64,000 bases of DNA from Streptomyces radiopugnans (GCF_900110735.1 NZ_FOET01000008.1:124001-188000), one strand, 5' to 3'. Shown: positions 33,176 through 42,914, counted from the first letter of the stretch. Notes: generated by a model not told the origin, from the letters alone. Made by a program: numbers and translations.

Positions 33176-34447
33176 GTGACCGACGCCCAAGAGACCTCCA
33201 TAAGCAACGCAGCTCGGCCTCCCGCACGGGAGGAAGGTCCGGCGCCGGTCCCCTTGCTGGAACCGCGCGGGGGCATCCCGCCCGTGACCGCCACACCCGA
33301 GGCGCTCGCCGGGGTCGTGGAGGCGTTCGCCGCGGGCCGCGGCCCCGTGGCCGTCGACGCCGAGCGGGCGTCCGGATACCGCTACGGGCAGAGCGCCTAC
33401 CTCGTCCAGCTGCGCCGCGCGGGCGCGGGGACCGCACTGGTCGACCCGGTCGGCTGCCCGGACCTGACCGCCCTCGGCGAGGCGATCGGGGACGCGGAGT
33501 GGGTGCTGCACGCCGCCACCCAGGACCTGCCCTGCCTGCGCGAGACGGGCATGCGCCCCACGCGGCTGTTCGACACCGAGCTGGCCGGACGGCTGGCGGG
33601 CTTCGCCCGCGTCGGCCTGGGCGCGATGGTCGAGAACGTGCTGGGCTACTCCCTGGAGAAGGGCCACTCCGCCGTGGACTGGTCCACCCGTCCGCTGCCC
33701 GAGCCCTGGTTGCGGTACGCGGCGCTGGACGTGGAGCTGCTGGTCGACCTGCGCGACGCCCTGGAGGAGGAGCTGGAGCGCCAGGGCAAGCTGGAGTGGG
33801 CGCGCCAGGAGTTCGCCGCCATAGCGGCGGCCCCGCCGGCCGCCCCCCGCAAGGACCCCTGGCGCCGCACCTCCGGCATGCACAAGGTGCGCAGGCGGCG
33901 GCAGATGGCGGCCGTGCGGGAGCTGTGGACGGCCCGCGACCAGGTGGCGCGGCGCCGCGACGTCTCGCCGGGCAAGGTGCTCACCGACGCGGCCATCGTG
34001 GAGGCCGCGCTGGCGATGCCCGCCACCGTGCAGGCGCTGGCCGCGCTGCCGGGGTACGGGCACCGGATGGGGCGCAGGCAGCTCGAGCAGTGGCTGGCCG
34101 CGGTCCAGCGCGCCCGCGCCCTGCCCGAGTCGGAGCTGCCGCAGCCCGCCCTGACGCCGGCCGGACCGCCGCCCCCGCGCGCCTGGGCCGACAAGGACCC
34201 GGTCGCCGCGGCCCGGCTCGCCGCGGCGCGGGCGGCGGTGACGGCGCGCGCGGAGGAGCTGAACCTCCCCCAGGAGAACCTGCTCGCCCCCGACACGGTG
34301 CGGCGGCTGTGCTGGGAGCCCCCGGACGAGGCGTCCGAGGCCGCGGTCGCGCGGGCGCTGCGCGCCCTCGGCGCCCGGCAGTGGCAGGTCGAGCAGACGG
34401 CGCCGCTGCTGACGGCCGCGCTGTCGGCCGTCCCCTCCGACGTCTGA
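33176..34447 (+). CDS. Ribonuclease D / HRDC-domain 3'-5' exonuclease
   Basis: 423 residues. Catalytic DEDD residues appear in VAVDAERASGYRYGQ (D-x-E), LHAATQDLPCL (Asp) and RYAALDVELLVDL (Tyr-x3-Asp). An HRDC domain (WTARDQVARRRDVSPGKVLTDA, LPGYGHRMGRRQLEQWLAAV) follows. RNase D trims tRNA and other stable RNA 3' ends. The GTG start is 6 nt after TACCCT (33164-33169), consistent with a leaderless message. The C-terminal 100 residues (LNLPQENLLAPDTVRRLCWEPP) are an actinobacterial extension. Confidence 0.92.
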   Translation: MTDAQETSISNAARPPAREEGPAPVPLLEPRGGIPPVTATPEALAGVVEAFAAGRGPVAVDAERASGYRYGQSAYLVQLRRAGAGTALVDPVGCPDLTALGEAIGDAEWVLHAATQDLPCLRETGMRPTRLFDTELAGRLAGFARVGLGAMVENVLGYSLEKGHSAVDWSTRPLPEPWLRYAALDVELLVDLRDALEEELERQGKLEWARQEFAAIAAAPPAAPRKDPWRRTSGMHKVRRRRQMAAVRELWTARDQVARRRDVSPGKVLTDAAIVEAALAMPATVQALAALPGYGHRMGRRQLEQWLAAVQRARALPESELPQPALTPAGPPPPRAWADKDPVAAARLAAARAAVTARAEELNLPQENLLAPDTVRRLCWEPPDEASEAAVARALRALGARQWQVEQTAPLLTAALSAVPSDV

Positions 34448-34573
34448 CGGGAGCCTCCGGCCCCCGGTCCCCGGCCCCCTCCCCCGCCCGGCGGAAGGAA
34501 GGGGCCGGACTTCCGCTCGCACACGGGTCCCACATAGGGTGATCCCCTGTTGACAACCCAGGGGGGATGAGGA

Positions 34574-34846
34574 ATGTCCTATCCGAACTACCCGAACCAG
34601 CCGTACCCGCCGCAGCCGCCGCAGCCGAACCCGTCCAACACGCTCAGCATCGTCGGCATCGTGCTCGGCTGCGTCGCCTTCCTCTTCTGCCCGCCGCTCT
34701 TCGGCATCGCGGGGATCGTCTGCGGTGTGATCGCCAACTCCAAGGGCGAGCGGCTGGCCAAGACCGCCATCGGGGTCTCCGCCGCGGGCCTGATCGTCGG
34801 GGTGATCCTGGGCATCGTGGCCTTCCAGGGCGTGTACGGCGTCTGA
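34574..34846 (+). CDS. Small DUF4190 membrane protein
   Basis: 90 residues. A Pro/Tyr/Gln-rich N-terminus (MSYPNYPNQPYPPQPPQPN) precedes two hydrophobic helices with the DUF4190 pattern TLSIVGIVLGCVAFLF ... CGVIANSKGERL ... SAAGLIVGVILGIVAF. Small proteins of this kind are inserted in the cytoplasmic membrane; function unknown. A GATGAGGA element lies directly before the ATG. It is a single-gene unit ending in a strong terminator. Confidence 0.85.
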   Translation: MSYPNYPNQPYPPQPPQPNPSNTLSIVGIVLGCVAFLFCPPLFGIAGIVCGVIANSKGERLAKTAIGVSAAGLIVGVILGIVAFQGVYGV

Positions 34847-34894
34847 GTTCCACGGGTGCGCACGGCGTCCGAGGCCGGCCGCGCACCGCTTCTC

Positions 34895-34922
34895 CGGGCC
34901 CGCCCCCTCCGGGGCGGGCCCG
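34895..34922 (+). terminator. Terminator after the DUF4190 gene
   Basis: CGGGCCCGCCCC, loop CTCC, and its exact 12-bp complement. Confidence 0.75.
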
Positions 34923-35080
34923 TGTTCCGCCACCCGGCGGACCGGCCCGCCGGACACCCGGAAGTGTGACGTGCGACTCCCTGGGAGAGGGGCTGTCCAC
35001 CTTGGGGTTACCGGCAAGTAGCATAAGCTCCGGGAAGCGCGCCGTACGGCGTACCACCGCACCCCTGGAGGAGAGCCAAC

Positions 35081-36325
35081 GTGCCTCGTACCGCTAGGGA
35101 CGTCGTCTTCGTCGACGGCGTCCGGACCCCGTTCGGCAAGGCGGGCCCGAAGGGCATCTACCACGAGACGCGCGCCGACGACCTGGTCGTCAAGTGCATC
35201 CGTGAGCTGCTGCGCCGCAACCCGGACCTGCCCCCGGAGCGCATCGACGAGGTCGCCATCGCCGCGACGACCCAGATCGGCGACCAGGGCCTGACCCTGG
35301 GCCGCACCGCCGGCATCCTGGCCGGACTGCCGACGACGGTGCCGGGCTACTCCATCGACCGGATGTGCGCCGGCGCCATGACCGCCGTGACGACGACCTC
35401 CGGGTCGATCGCCTTCGGCGCGTACGACGTCGTGGTCGCGGGCGGTGTCGAGCACATGGGCCGCCACCCGATGGGCGAGGGCGTGGACCCCAACCCGCGC
35501 TTCGTCTCCGAGAAGCTGGTCGACCAGTCCGCCCTGTTCATGGGCATGACGGCGGAGAACCTCCACGACCGCTACCCGCACATCACCAAGCGGCGCGCCG
35601 ACGAGTACGCCGTGCGCAGCCAGGAGAAGGCCGCCAAGGCGTACGCCGACGGCAAGATCCAGGCCGACCTGGTGCCGATCTCCGTGCGCCGCACCAACGA
35701 GGAGGCCATGGGGTCTCCCCAGCCCGGAGGGCGAGGGGAAGAGACCGGCTGGGGCCTGGCCACCGCCGACGAGCCCATGCGCCCGGGCACCACCCTGGAG
35801 CAGCTCGCGAACCTCAAGACCCCCTTCCGCGCGCACGGCCGGGTCACCGCCGGCAACGCCGCCGGACTCAACGACGGTGCCACCGCCTCCCTGCTCGCCG
35901 CCGAGGACGTTGCCCGCGAGCTGGGCCTGCCGGTCAAGATGCGCCTGGTCTCCTACGCCTTCGCCGGTGTGGAGCCGGAGGTCATGGGCGTCGGCCCGAT
36001 CCCCTCCACCGAGAAGGCGCTGGCCAAGGCCGGTCTGTCGATCGGCGACATCGGCCTGTTCGAGGTCAACGAGGCCTTCGCCGTCCAGGTGCTGGCCCTG
36101 CTGGACCACTACGGCATCGCCGACGACGACCCGCGCGTCAACCAGTACGGCGGCGCCATCGCGTTCGGCCACCCGCTGGCCTCCTCGGGCGTGCGTCTGA
36201 TGACGCAGCTCGCGCGGCAGTTCGAGGAGCAGCCGCACGTCCGCTACGGCCTGACCACCATGTGCGTCGGCTTCGGCATGGGCGGCACCGTGATCTGGGA
36301 GAACCCCCACTGGGAGGGCAAGTGA
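35081..36325 (+). CDS. fadA: Acetyl-CoA C-acyltransferase (thiolase) FadA
   Basis: 414 residues from a GTG with GGAGGAGAG upstream. Thiolases cleave 3-ketoacyl-CoA in beta-oxidation. The nucleophilic Cys is in SIDRMCAGAMTA. The later active-site elements are EVNEAFAVQVLAL, GGAIAFGHPLASSGVRL (His) and TTMCVGFGMGG (second Cys). An extra loop (GSPQPGGRGEE) around residue 212 is encoded by an imperfect palindrome and looks like a small in-frame insertion. The GTGA overlap with the next gene couples it to FadB. Confidence 0.95.
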   Translation: MPRTARDVVFVDGVRTPFGKAGPKGIYHETRADDLVVKCIRELLRRNPDLPPERIDEVAIAATTQIGDQGLTLGRTAGILAGLPTTVPGYSIDRMCAGAMTAVTTTSGSIAFGAYDVVVAGGVEHMGRHPMGEGVDPNPRFVSEKLVDQSALFMGMTAENLHDRYPHITKRRADEYAVRSQEKAAKAYADGKIQADLVPISVRRTNEEAMGSPQPGGRGEETGWGLATADEPMRPGTTLEQLANLKTPFRAHGRVTAGNAAGLNDGATASLLAAEDVARELGLPVKMRLVSYAFAGVEPEVMGVGPIPSTEKALAKAGLSIGDIGLFEVNEAFAVQVLALLDHYGIADDDPRVNQYGGAIAFGHPLASSGVRLMTQLARQFEEQPHVRYGLTTMCVGFGMGGTVIWENPHWEGK

Positions 36326-38451
36326 ACAACACCGCCGAACTGCTGAAGGGCGCGGCCGAGCTCTTCCCCGACGAGGTCGTCACCAGCGCCCACGTACGCC
36401 ACCTCGACCTCCCCCAGGGCGCGGGCCGCTTCGCGCTCATCACCCTGGACAACGGCCTGGACCACACCAAGCCCACCACCCTGGGCCCGCAGTCGCTGGT
36501 CAACCTCGACAAGGCGATCGACCAGGTCGAGGCCGAGGCCGCCAGGGGCGAGATCGCCGGCGTCGGCGTGACCGGCAAGCCGTTCATCTTCGCCGTCGGC
36601 GCCGACCTCAAGGGCGTGGAGGTCATCAAGCGCCACGAGGACGCGCTGGCCATCGGCAAGGGCGGCCACGACGTCTTCAAGCGGCTGTCCTCCCTGGCCG
36701 TGCCGACCTTCGCCTACTACAACGGCGCCTCGATGGGCGGCGGCGTCGAGGTGGGCCTGCACTGCACCTACCGCACCGTCTCGCGGGCCATCCCGGCCTT
36801 CTCCCTCCCCGAGGTCTTCCTCGGGCTGGTCCCCGGCTGGGGCGGCTGCACCCTGCTGCCGAACCTGATCGGCGCCGACCGCGCGGTCTCGGTGATCATC
36901 GAGAACTCGCTCAACCAGAACAAGCAGCTCAAGGGCGAGCAGGTCTTCGAGCTCGGCATCGCCGACGCGATCTTCGACGGCGCCGACTTCCTGGAGCAGT
37001 CGCTGATCTGGACCGCCTCGGTGCTCCGCGGCGAGCTCGAGGTCGAGCGCCCGGACGTCGACCGCGGCGAGGCCTGGGACCAGGCCGTCGCCCGCGGCCG
37101 CTCCATCGCCGACTCCAAGGTGCACGGCGCGGCCCCGGCCGCCTACCGCGCGCTGGACATCATCGCGGCGGCCAGGAACGGCGACCTGCGGCAGGGCTTC
37201 GACGCCGAGGACCGCGCCCTGGCCGACCTGATCATGGGCGACGAGCTGCGCAGCGGCCTGTACGCCTTCAACCTGGTCAACAAGCGCGCCAAGCGCCCGG
37301 CCGGCGCCCCGGACAAGAAGCTGGCCCGCCCGGTCACCAAGGTCGGCGTCGTCGGCGCCGGTCTGATGGCCTCGCAGCTGGCGCTGCTGTTCGCCCGCCG
37401 CCTGGAGGTGCCGGTCGTGCTGACCGACATCGACCAGGAGCGGGTCGACAAGGGCGTCGCCTACGTCCACGAGGAGATCGACAAGCTCCTGCTCAAGGGG
37501 CGCGTCAACCAGGACAAGGCCAACCGCCTCAAGGCCCTGGTCACCGGCTCGCTGGACAAGGCCGCCGCCTTCGGCGACGCCGACTTCGTCATCGAGGCCG
37601 TCTTCGAGGAGATGGGCGTCAAGCAGCAGGTGTTCGCCGAGGTCGAGGCGGTCGTGCCCGAGCACGCCATCCTGGCCACCAACACCTCCTCGCTGTCGGT
37701 CACCGAGATGGCGGGCAAGCTCAAGCACCCCGAGCGGGTCGTGGGCTTCCACTTCTTCAACCCCGTCGCCGTGCTGCCGCTGCTGGAGATCGTCCGCGCC
37801 GAGCAGACCGACGACGCGTCGCTGGCGACGGCCTTCGCGGTCGCCAAGTCGCTGAAGAAGACGGCCGTGCTGGTCAAGGACGCCCCGGCGTTCGTCGTCA
37901 ACCGCATCCTGACCCGCTTCCTGGGCGAGGTGCTGCGCTCCATCGACGAGGGCACCCCCGTCGAGGTCGCCGACCGGGCGCTGGCTCCGCTGGGCCTGCC
38001 CATGTCGCCGATCGTCCTGCTGGAGCTGGTCGGCCCGGCCGTCGCCCACCATGTGGCGGGCACTCTCAACGCCGCGTTCCCCGACCGCTTCGGCGTCTCG
38101 GAGAACCTGGGCCGCATCGTCAAGGCGGGCAAGCGCAACCTCTACGTCTATGACTCCGGCAAGCCGGAGCTGGACCCGGAGGTCGCCGCCCTGTTCGAGA
38201 CCGGTGACACGGTGCTGACCGAGGAGCAGGTCCGCGAGCGCGCGCTGAACGCGATCGCCGAGGAGATCCGCCTGATGCTCGACGAGGGCGTCGTCGCCGA
38301 GGCGCAGGACATCGACCTGTGCCTGATCACCGGCGCGGGCTGGCCCTTCCACCTGGGTGGCATCACGCCGTACCTGGACCGCGAGGGCGTCTCCGAGCGC
38401 GTCGCCGGCAAGCGGTTCCTGGAGCCGGGCGTGGCGAGCGTCCCGAACTGA
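36322..38451 (+). CDS. fadB: 3-hydroxyacyl-CoA dehydrogenase / enoyl-CoA hydratase FadB
   Basis: 709 residues. The N-terminal crotonase domain (FIFAVGADLKGVE, YYNGASMGGGVEVGLHCTYR, LPEVFLGLVPGWGG) hydrates enoyl-CoA. The central NAD domain (KVGVVGAGLMASQLALLFAR, FVIEAVFEEMGVKQ, ATNTSSLSVTEMA, RVVGFHFFNPVAVLPLLEIV) and the C-terminal domain (FVVNRILTRFLGEVLR) oxidise the hydroxyl. Together with FadA it makes the trifunctional beta-oxidation complex. The GTG start overlaps the fadA stop by 4 bp. Confidence 0.95.
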   Translation: MNNTAELLKGAAELFPDEVVTSAHVRHLDLPQGAGRFALITLDNGLDHTKPTTLGPQSLVNLDKAIDQVEAEAARGEIAGVGVTGKPFIFAVGADLKGVEVIKRHEDALAIGKGGHDVFKRLSSLAVPTFAYYNGASMGGGVEVGLHCTYRTVSRAIPAFSLPEVFLGLVPGWGGCTLLPNLIGADRAVSVIIENSLNQNKQLKGEQVFELGIADAIFDGADFLEQSLIWTASVLRGELEVERPDVDRGEAWDQAVARGRSIADSKVHGAAPAAYRALDIIAAARNGDLRQGFDAEDRALADLIMGDELRSGLYAFNLVNKRAKRPAGAPDKKLARPVTKVGVVGAGLMASQLALLFARRLEVPVVLTDIDQERVDKGVAYVHEEIDKLLLKGRVNQDKANRLKALVTGSLDKAAAFGDADFVIEAVFEEMGVKQQVFAEVEAVVPEHAILATNTSSLSVTEMAGKLKHPERVVGFHFFNPVAVLPLLEIVRAEQTDDASLATAFAVAKSLKKTAVLVKDAPAFVVNRILTRFLGEVLRSIDEGTPVEVADRALAPLGLPMSPIVLLELVGPAVAHHVAGTLNAAFPDRFGVSENLGRIVKAGKRNLYVYDSGKPELDPEVAALFETGDTVLTEEQVRERALNAIAEEIRLMLDEGVVAEAQDIDLCLITGAGWPFHLGGITPYLDREGVSERVAGKRFLEPGVASVPN

Positions 38452-38485
38452 CGCACCGGGGCGGCTCCCCGCTGCCCCGCCCCAC

Positions 38486-38520
38486 GGCGCCCGTCCGCAC
38501 CCCGAGTGCGGGCGGGCGCC
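38486..38520 (+). terminator. Terminator of the fadAB operon
   Basis: 15-bp stem GGCGCCCGTCCGCAC / GTGCGGGCGGGCGCC with one G-T pair and loop CCCGA. Confidence 0.75.
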
Positions 38521-38619
38521 GTCGCGTGCGCGGGGACCAGGCGCGTGGACAGAGCTCCGGGACGGTGGCCGGGCGGTGCTCAGGCCGTGGCCGGGCGGTG
38601 GCCGTGGCACCCTTGGGCC

Positions 38620-39015
38620 ATGCCCGAACGCCTGCGCCCCCTGCTTGTCGTGGACGCCGCCAATGTCGTCGGCTCGGTGCCGGACGGCTGGTGGCGGGAC
38701 CGGCGCGGCGCCGCCGAGCGGCTGCGGGACCGGCTCGCGGCACGGGCGGCGGCCCCGGACGGCGCAACGGGCGAGGGCGAGGACGAGGACGGCGAGGAGA
38801 TCGTGCTCGTCGTGGAGGGCGCCGCCCGCGGGGTGGCCTCCGTGCCCGGGGTACGGGTGGTGGAGGCGCCCGGCAGCGGGGACGACCGGATCGTCGAGCT
38901 GGTGGCGGCCGAGGGCCGCGGCAGGCGCTGCACCGTGGTCACCGCCGACCGCGGGCTGCGCGAGCGGGTGGCGGCGCTGGGCGCCCGGACGGCCGGTCCG
39001 CGCTCGGTGCGCTGA
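38620..39015 (+). CDS. NYN/PIN-like nuclease-fold protein
   Basis: 131 residues. LLVVDAANVVGSVPDGWWRDR (first acidic cluster), VEAPGSGDDRIVELVAAEG and TVVTADRGLRERVAALGA are the three conserved acidic blocks of NYN/PIN nucleases, which cut RNA with a Mg2+-bound Asp cluster. A short acidic loop (GEGEDEDGEE) is inserted in the middle. The ATG is chosen because CACCCT (38608-38613) ends 6 nt upstream, the leaderless pattern. Convergent with the glycosyltransferase gene 13 bp away. Confidence 0.72.
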   Translation: MPERLRPLLVVDAANVVGSVPDGWWRDRRGAAERLRDRLAARAAAPDGATGEGEDEDGEEIVLVVEGAARGVASVPGVRVVEAPGSGDDRIVELVAAEGRGRRCTVVTADRGLRERVAALGARTAGPRSVR

Positions 39016-39028
39016 CCCCCCTCGCGGC

Positions 39029-40633
39029 TCAGCGGGCGCCGGCCGCGCCTCCGCCCCCGCGCTCTTCACGCTCCGGCCGCAACACGTACACCACCGCCCC
39101 GTCCACCCGCTCCACGCGCTCGTAGTGCGCCGCGAGCAGGTAGCGCAGCGTCGGCATCCGGGAGGGGGCGTACGGCTTGCCGCGCGAGTCGTCGACGATC
39201 ACCTTCGGCGGGTCCTCGGACAGCTCCGCGTGGAAGGTGCGCCAGCCGCCCTCGACGCCGTACCGCTGGCCCACCCGGTGCCCGTCCCGGCCGCCGCTGA
39301 AGTTGGTGAGCAGACCGGCGGTGAGATAGCGGCTGGCCGGGGTGCGGTCGGCCAGCCAGTAGCCCTCCGGGTGCATGCCCCACAGCAGGACCTTCTCCTG
39401 CGGTCCGGCGTGCCGCCGGGCGGCGTCGGCCACCTTCCGGGCGTGGTCCAGCTCCCCGCTGCCCGCGACCGTGCTCCAGCCCAGGAACAGCGCGCACGAC
39501 AGCGCCGCGCACAGCGCGGACCGGAGCGCCCACCGGCCGCCCAGCAGATGCAGTGCGCCCGCCCCCAGCAGGGCCAGCGGCGGCAGCAGCTGGAGGTAGT
39601 AGTGGCCGAAGAAGTGGAAGCCGGAGACCACGGCGACCGCGGAGGCCGCCAGCCAGGTCCAGAGGTCCGCCGTCAGGACCTGCCGGCGTCCCGGCGGGCG
39701 CCGCCGCAGCGCCGCCGCCAGCGGCACCAGCAGCCCCGCGAACCCCGCCGCCGCGATGGCGGTGTTGCCCAGGCCCCGGCCGAGCACGTGCAGCTCCGAA
39801 CCGGTGAAGGAGGCGTACGTACCGGAGCCGGTGACCGTCCAGAACAGGAAGCGGGACCAGCCGCAGGCCGCGGCCACCGCCGCCACCGGCAGTACGCAGC
39901 CCGCGCCCAGCCGGAGCAGCGCCGCCCGCCGCGGATCGCCGGACGGCACCGAGCGCCACAGCAGGAACAGCACCGGCAGCAGGACCGCGCCGCCCGTCTG
40001 CTTGACCAGGAAGGCGCCGGCGACCGCGAGGCCCGCGGCCGTCCAGCGCCGCCGGTCGGCGCACCAGAAGGCCGCCGCGGTGAACGGCAGCATGAAGACC
40101 TCGAAGTTCGCCGCCTGCGCGTCCTCGGGGTTCAGGCCCACCGAGGCCAGGACGAACAGCACGCCGGCGGCCCAGGCGGCCCGCTCGCCCCAGCGGCGGC
40201 GGGCCAGGGAGGCCAGCAGCGCGGCGGTCGCCGCCACGGCCGCCACCGCCGCCGCCTTGACCGGCCACAGCGAGGCGTCGCCGAAGAGGGCGAAGGCGCC
40301 CTGGTACAGCCAGGGCACCAGGGGCGGTTTGCGGTCCACGACGGTGTCGTAGAGCACTCCGCCGTCCGCGAGCATCCGGGCCTGGGTGGCGAGGAAGCCC
40401 TCGTCGGGGTTCCACAGCGGGCGCAGGAAGGACGGGAGGCGGGTGAGCGCGGCCAGCAGCACCAGCACGGGCAGCAGCCGGGGCCACAGCGGCCGGGGAC
40501 GGCGCGCGGCCGCCGGCCGCTCCGCCCGCGGGGCCGGGGGCCGCAGGTCCGGGAGCCGCGCGGGCAGCGCGGACCGCGGGGCCGGGGGCCGCGCGGACAG
40601 CGTGGACCGCGGCGGTTCGGGGGCGGTCGGCAT
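39029..40633 (-). CDS. Membrane glycosyltransferase, GT39/ArnT-like (PMT_2)
   Basis: 534 residues with about 10-12 hydrophobic helices after a Pro/Arg-rich cytoplasmic tail. The first loop carries RPLWNPDEGFLATQARMLADG and VVDRKPPLVPWLYQGAFALFG; the acidic DE pair is the catalytic feature of the polyprenyl-phosphate-sugar transferases (ArnT, PMT). The C-terminal part is an extracytoplasmic domain (HPEGYWLADRTPASRYLTA). It likely transfers a sugar from polyprenyl phosphate to an envelope acceptor; acceptor unknown. Confidence 0.85.
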   Translation of the reverse strand: MPTAPEPPRSTLSARPPAPRSALPARLPDLRPPAPRAERPAAARRPRPLWPRLLPVLVLLAALTRLPSFLRPLWNPDEGFLATQARMLADGGVLYDTVVDRKPPLVPWLYQGAFALFGDASLWPVKAAAVAAVAATAALLASLARRRWGERAAWAAGVLFVLASVGLNPEDAQAANFEVFMLPFTAAAFWCADRRRWTAAGLAVAGAFLVKQTGGAVLLPVLFLLWRSVPSGDPRRAALLRLGAGCVLPVAAVAAACGWSRFLFWTVTGSGTYASFTGSELHVLGRGLGNTAIAAAGFAGLLVPLAAALRRRPPGRRQVLTADLWTWLAASAVAVVSGFHFFGHYYLQLLPPLALLGAGALHLLGGRWALRSALCAALSCALFLGWSTVAGSGELDHARKVADAARRHAGPQEKVLLWGMHPEGYWLADRTPASRYLTAGLLTNFSGGRDGHRVGQRYGVEGGWRTFHAELSEDPPKVIVDDSRGKPYAPSRMPTLRYLLAAHYERVERVDGAVVYVLRPEREERGGGGAAGAR

Positions 40634-40656
40634 GGGCTCAACCTATCCGGATCCGT

Positions 40657-40700
40657 CCGGCCCGCTCCCGCGCGGCGGGAGCCGTGCGGGAGCGGGCCGG
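40657..40700 (-). terminator. Terminator after dxs
   Basis: Perfect 15-bp arms (CCGGCCCGCTCCCGC and complement) with a 14-nt loop that itself can pair partly. Confidence 0.7.
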
Positions 40701-40719
40701 CGATCGGTCGCGGGCGGGG

Positions 40720-42660
40720 TCAGTCGCGGGTGCTCTCCGTGCCGAGGCCGGCCGTACGCTCGGTGCCGTAGCGGCCGTCGAGCTTGGCGACCAGGCCGGT
40801 GACCTGGCGGGCGATGTCCGGCGCGGTCAGGCCGATCTCGGCGAGCACCTCGCCGCGGGAGGCGTGGTCCAGGAACTTCGGGGGGATGCCGAAGTCGCGC
40901 AGCGGCACGTCCACGCCCGCGTCGCGCAGCGCCTGCGCGATCGCCGAGCCGACGCCGCCCACCCGGCTGTTGTCCTCCACGGTGACGACGACGCGGTGGC
41001 GGTCCGCCAGCGGCGGCAGCGCCTCGTCGACCGGCTTGACCCAGCGCGGGTCCACCACGGTGGCGGAGATGCCCTGCTTGTCCAGCAGGTCGGCGACCTC
41101 CAGGCACATCGGGGCCAGCGCGCCGACCGAGACCAGCAGCACGTCCGGCCGCTCGCCCTCCTCCGTCCGCGCCTCGCGCAGCACGTCCATGCCACCGACG
41201 GTGGAGACGGCGGGTACGGACGGGCCGACGGCGCCCTTGGAGAAGCGCACCACCGTCGGGGCGTCCTTCACCTCGACGGCCTCGCGGAGCTGGGCGCGCA
41301 GCTGATCGGCGTCGCGCGGGGCGGCGATCCGCAGCCCGGGGACGACCTGGAGGATCGACATGTCCCACATGCCGTTGTGGGAGGCGCCGTCGGTGCCGGT
41401 GACCCCGGCCCGGTCCAGCACGAAGGTCACGCCGCACCGGTGCAGGGCGACGTCCATCAGCACCTGGTCGAAGGCCCGGTTGAGGAAGGTGGCGTAGACG
41501 GCGAAGACCGGGTGCAGTCCGCCGGTGGCCAGTCCGGCCGCCGACACGGCGCCGTGCTGCTCGGCGATGCCCACGTCGTAGACGCGGTCGGGGAACGTCT
41601 CGGCGAACTTCTGCAGGCCCACCGGCTGGAGCATCGCGGCGGTGATGGCGACGACGTCCGCGCGTTCGCGGCCGAGCTTCACCATCTCGTCGCCGAAGAC
41701 CGAGGTCCAGTCGGCGCCGGAGGCGGCCACCGGCAGCCCGGTGTCGGGGTGGATGACGCCGACGGCGTGGAAGCGGTCGGCCTCGTGCTGGACGGCGGGC
41801 TGGTAGCCGCGGCCCTTCTCGGTCAGGCAGTGGACGATGACCGGGCCGCCGAAGCGCTTGGCGCGGGTCAGGGCGGACTCCAGGGCCGCTATGTCGTGGC
41901 CGTCGATGGGGCCGAGGTACTTCAGGCCCAGGTCCTCGAACATGCCCTGCGGGGCGATGACGTCCTTGATGCCCTTCTTGGCGCCGTGCAGGGTCTCGTA
42001 CAGCGGCCTGCCGACGACCGGGGTGCGGTTGAGCAGTTCCTTGCTGCGGGCGAGGAAGCGCTCGTAGCCGTCGGTGGTGCGCAGGGTGGCCAGGTGGTTG
42101 GCCAGGCCGCCGATGGTGGGCGCGTAGGAGCGCTCGTTGTCGTTGACGACGATCACCAGGGGGCGGTCCTTGGCGGCGGCGATGTTGTTGAGCGCCTCCC
42201 AGGCCATGCCGCCGGTGAGCGCGCCGTCGCCGATGACCGCGGCCACGTGGTGGTCCTCGCGGCCCAGCACCTCGTTGGCCTTGGCCAGTCCGTCGGCCCA
42301 GCCCAGCACGGTGGAGGCGTGGGAGTTCTCGATGACGTCGTGCTCGGACTCGGCCCGCGAGGGGTAGCCGGAGATGCCGCCCCTGGCCCGCAGCCTGGAG
42401 AAGTCCTGCCGCCCGGTGAGCAGCTTGTGGACGTAGCTCTGGTGTCCGGTGTCGAAGAGGATCCTGTCCCTGGGCGACTCGAAGACCCGGTGCAGGGCGA
42501 TGGTCAGCTCGACCACGCCCAGGTTGGGCCCGAGGTGACCGCCGGTCTTCGAGACCGCCTCGACGAGGAAGGTCCGGATCTCCCGGGCGAGCTGGTCGAG
42601 CTCTTCGGGGGTGAGCCGGTCGAGATCGCGCGGTCCCGTGATGCGGGTCAGCAGAGCCAC
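40720..42660 (-). CDS. dxs: 1-deoxy-D-xylulose-5-phosphate synthase
   Basis: 646 residues. DXS condenses pyruvate and glyceraldehyde-3-phosphate using thiamine diphosphate, the first step of the MEP isoprenoid pathway. SKTGGHLGPNLGVVELT, FDTGHQSYVHKLLTGR, VIGDGALTGGMAWEALNN (ThDP motif), LKYLGPIDGHD, DVGIAEQHGAVSAAGLA and DRAGVTGTDGASHNG are diagnostic. Length is normal. Single-gene transcription unit, terminated before the glycosyltransferase gene. Confidence 0.97.
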   Translation of the reverse strand: MALLTRITGPRDLDRLTPEELDQLAREIRTFLVEAVSKTGGHLGPNLGVVELTIALHRVFESPRDRILFDTGHQSYVHKLLTGRQDFSRLRARGGISGYPSRAESEHDVIENSHASTVLGWADGLAKANEVLGREDHHVAAVIGDGALTGGMAWEALNNIAAAKDRPLVIVVNDNERSYAPTIGGLANHLATLRTTDGYERFLARSKELLNRTPVVGRPLYETLHGAKKGIKDVIAPQGMFEDLGLKYLGPIDGHDIAALESALTRAKRFGGPVIVHCLTEKGRGYQPAVQHEADRFHAVGVIHPDTGLPVAASGADWTSVFGDEMVKLGRERADVVAITAAMLQPVGLQKFAETFPDRVYDVGIAEQHGAVSAAGLATGGLHPVFAVYATFLNRAFDQVLMDVALHRCGVTFVLDRAGVTGTDGASHNGMWDMSILQVVPGLRIAAPRDADQLRAQLREAVEVKDAPTVVRFSKGAVGPSVPAVSTVGGMDVLREARTEEGERPDVLLVSVGALAPMCLEVADLLDKQGISATVVDPRWVKPVDEALPPLADRHRVVVTVEDNSRVGGVGSAIAQALRDAGVDVPLRDFGIPPKFLDHASRGEVLAEIGLTAPDIARQVTGLVAKLDGRYGTERTAGLGTESTRD

Positions 42661-42850
42661 CCGTGCCTCCTTGCTGGTCGAGCCGTACGGGCTTGTGCCG
42701 ATCCGATGAGTCTAATGTTCCGATCCTCCGGCCGTGCGGCGGCCACCGCGTTGCCGCCGTCCGGGTGTGTCGCGGCGTGTCGCGGTGCGGCACGGGGAGG
42801 TGCGGGGATGTACGGGGCGCCCCGGGCCCTCGTGGCGCCGGCGCGCGTAC

Positions 42851-42891
42851 GCCCGGTGCCGGGCCCCCGGATCGGGGGCCCGGCACCGGGC
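42851..42891 (-). terminator. Perfect 19-bp terminator after xylH
   Basis: GCCCGGTGCCGGGCCCCCG, loop GAT, exact complement. Ends the xylFGH operon. Confidence 0.85.
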
Positions 42892-42914
42892 GGATCGGGA
42901 GGGCGGGCGTGCGG

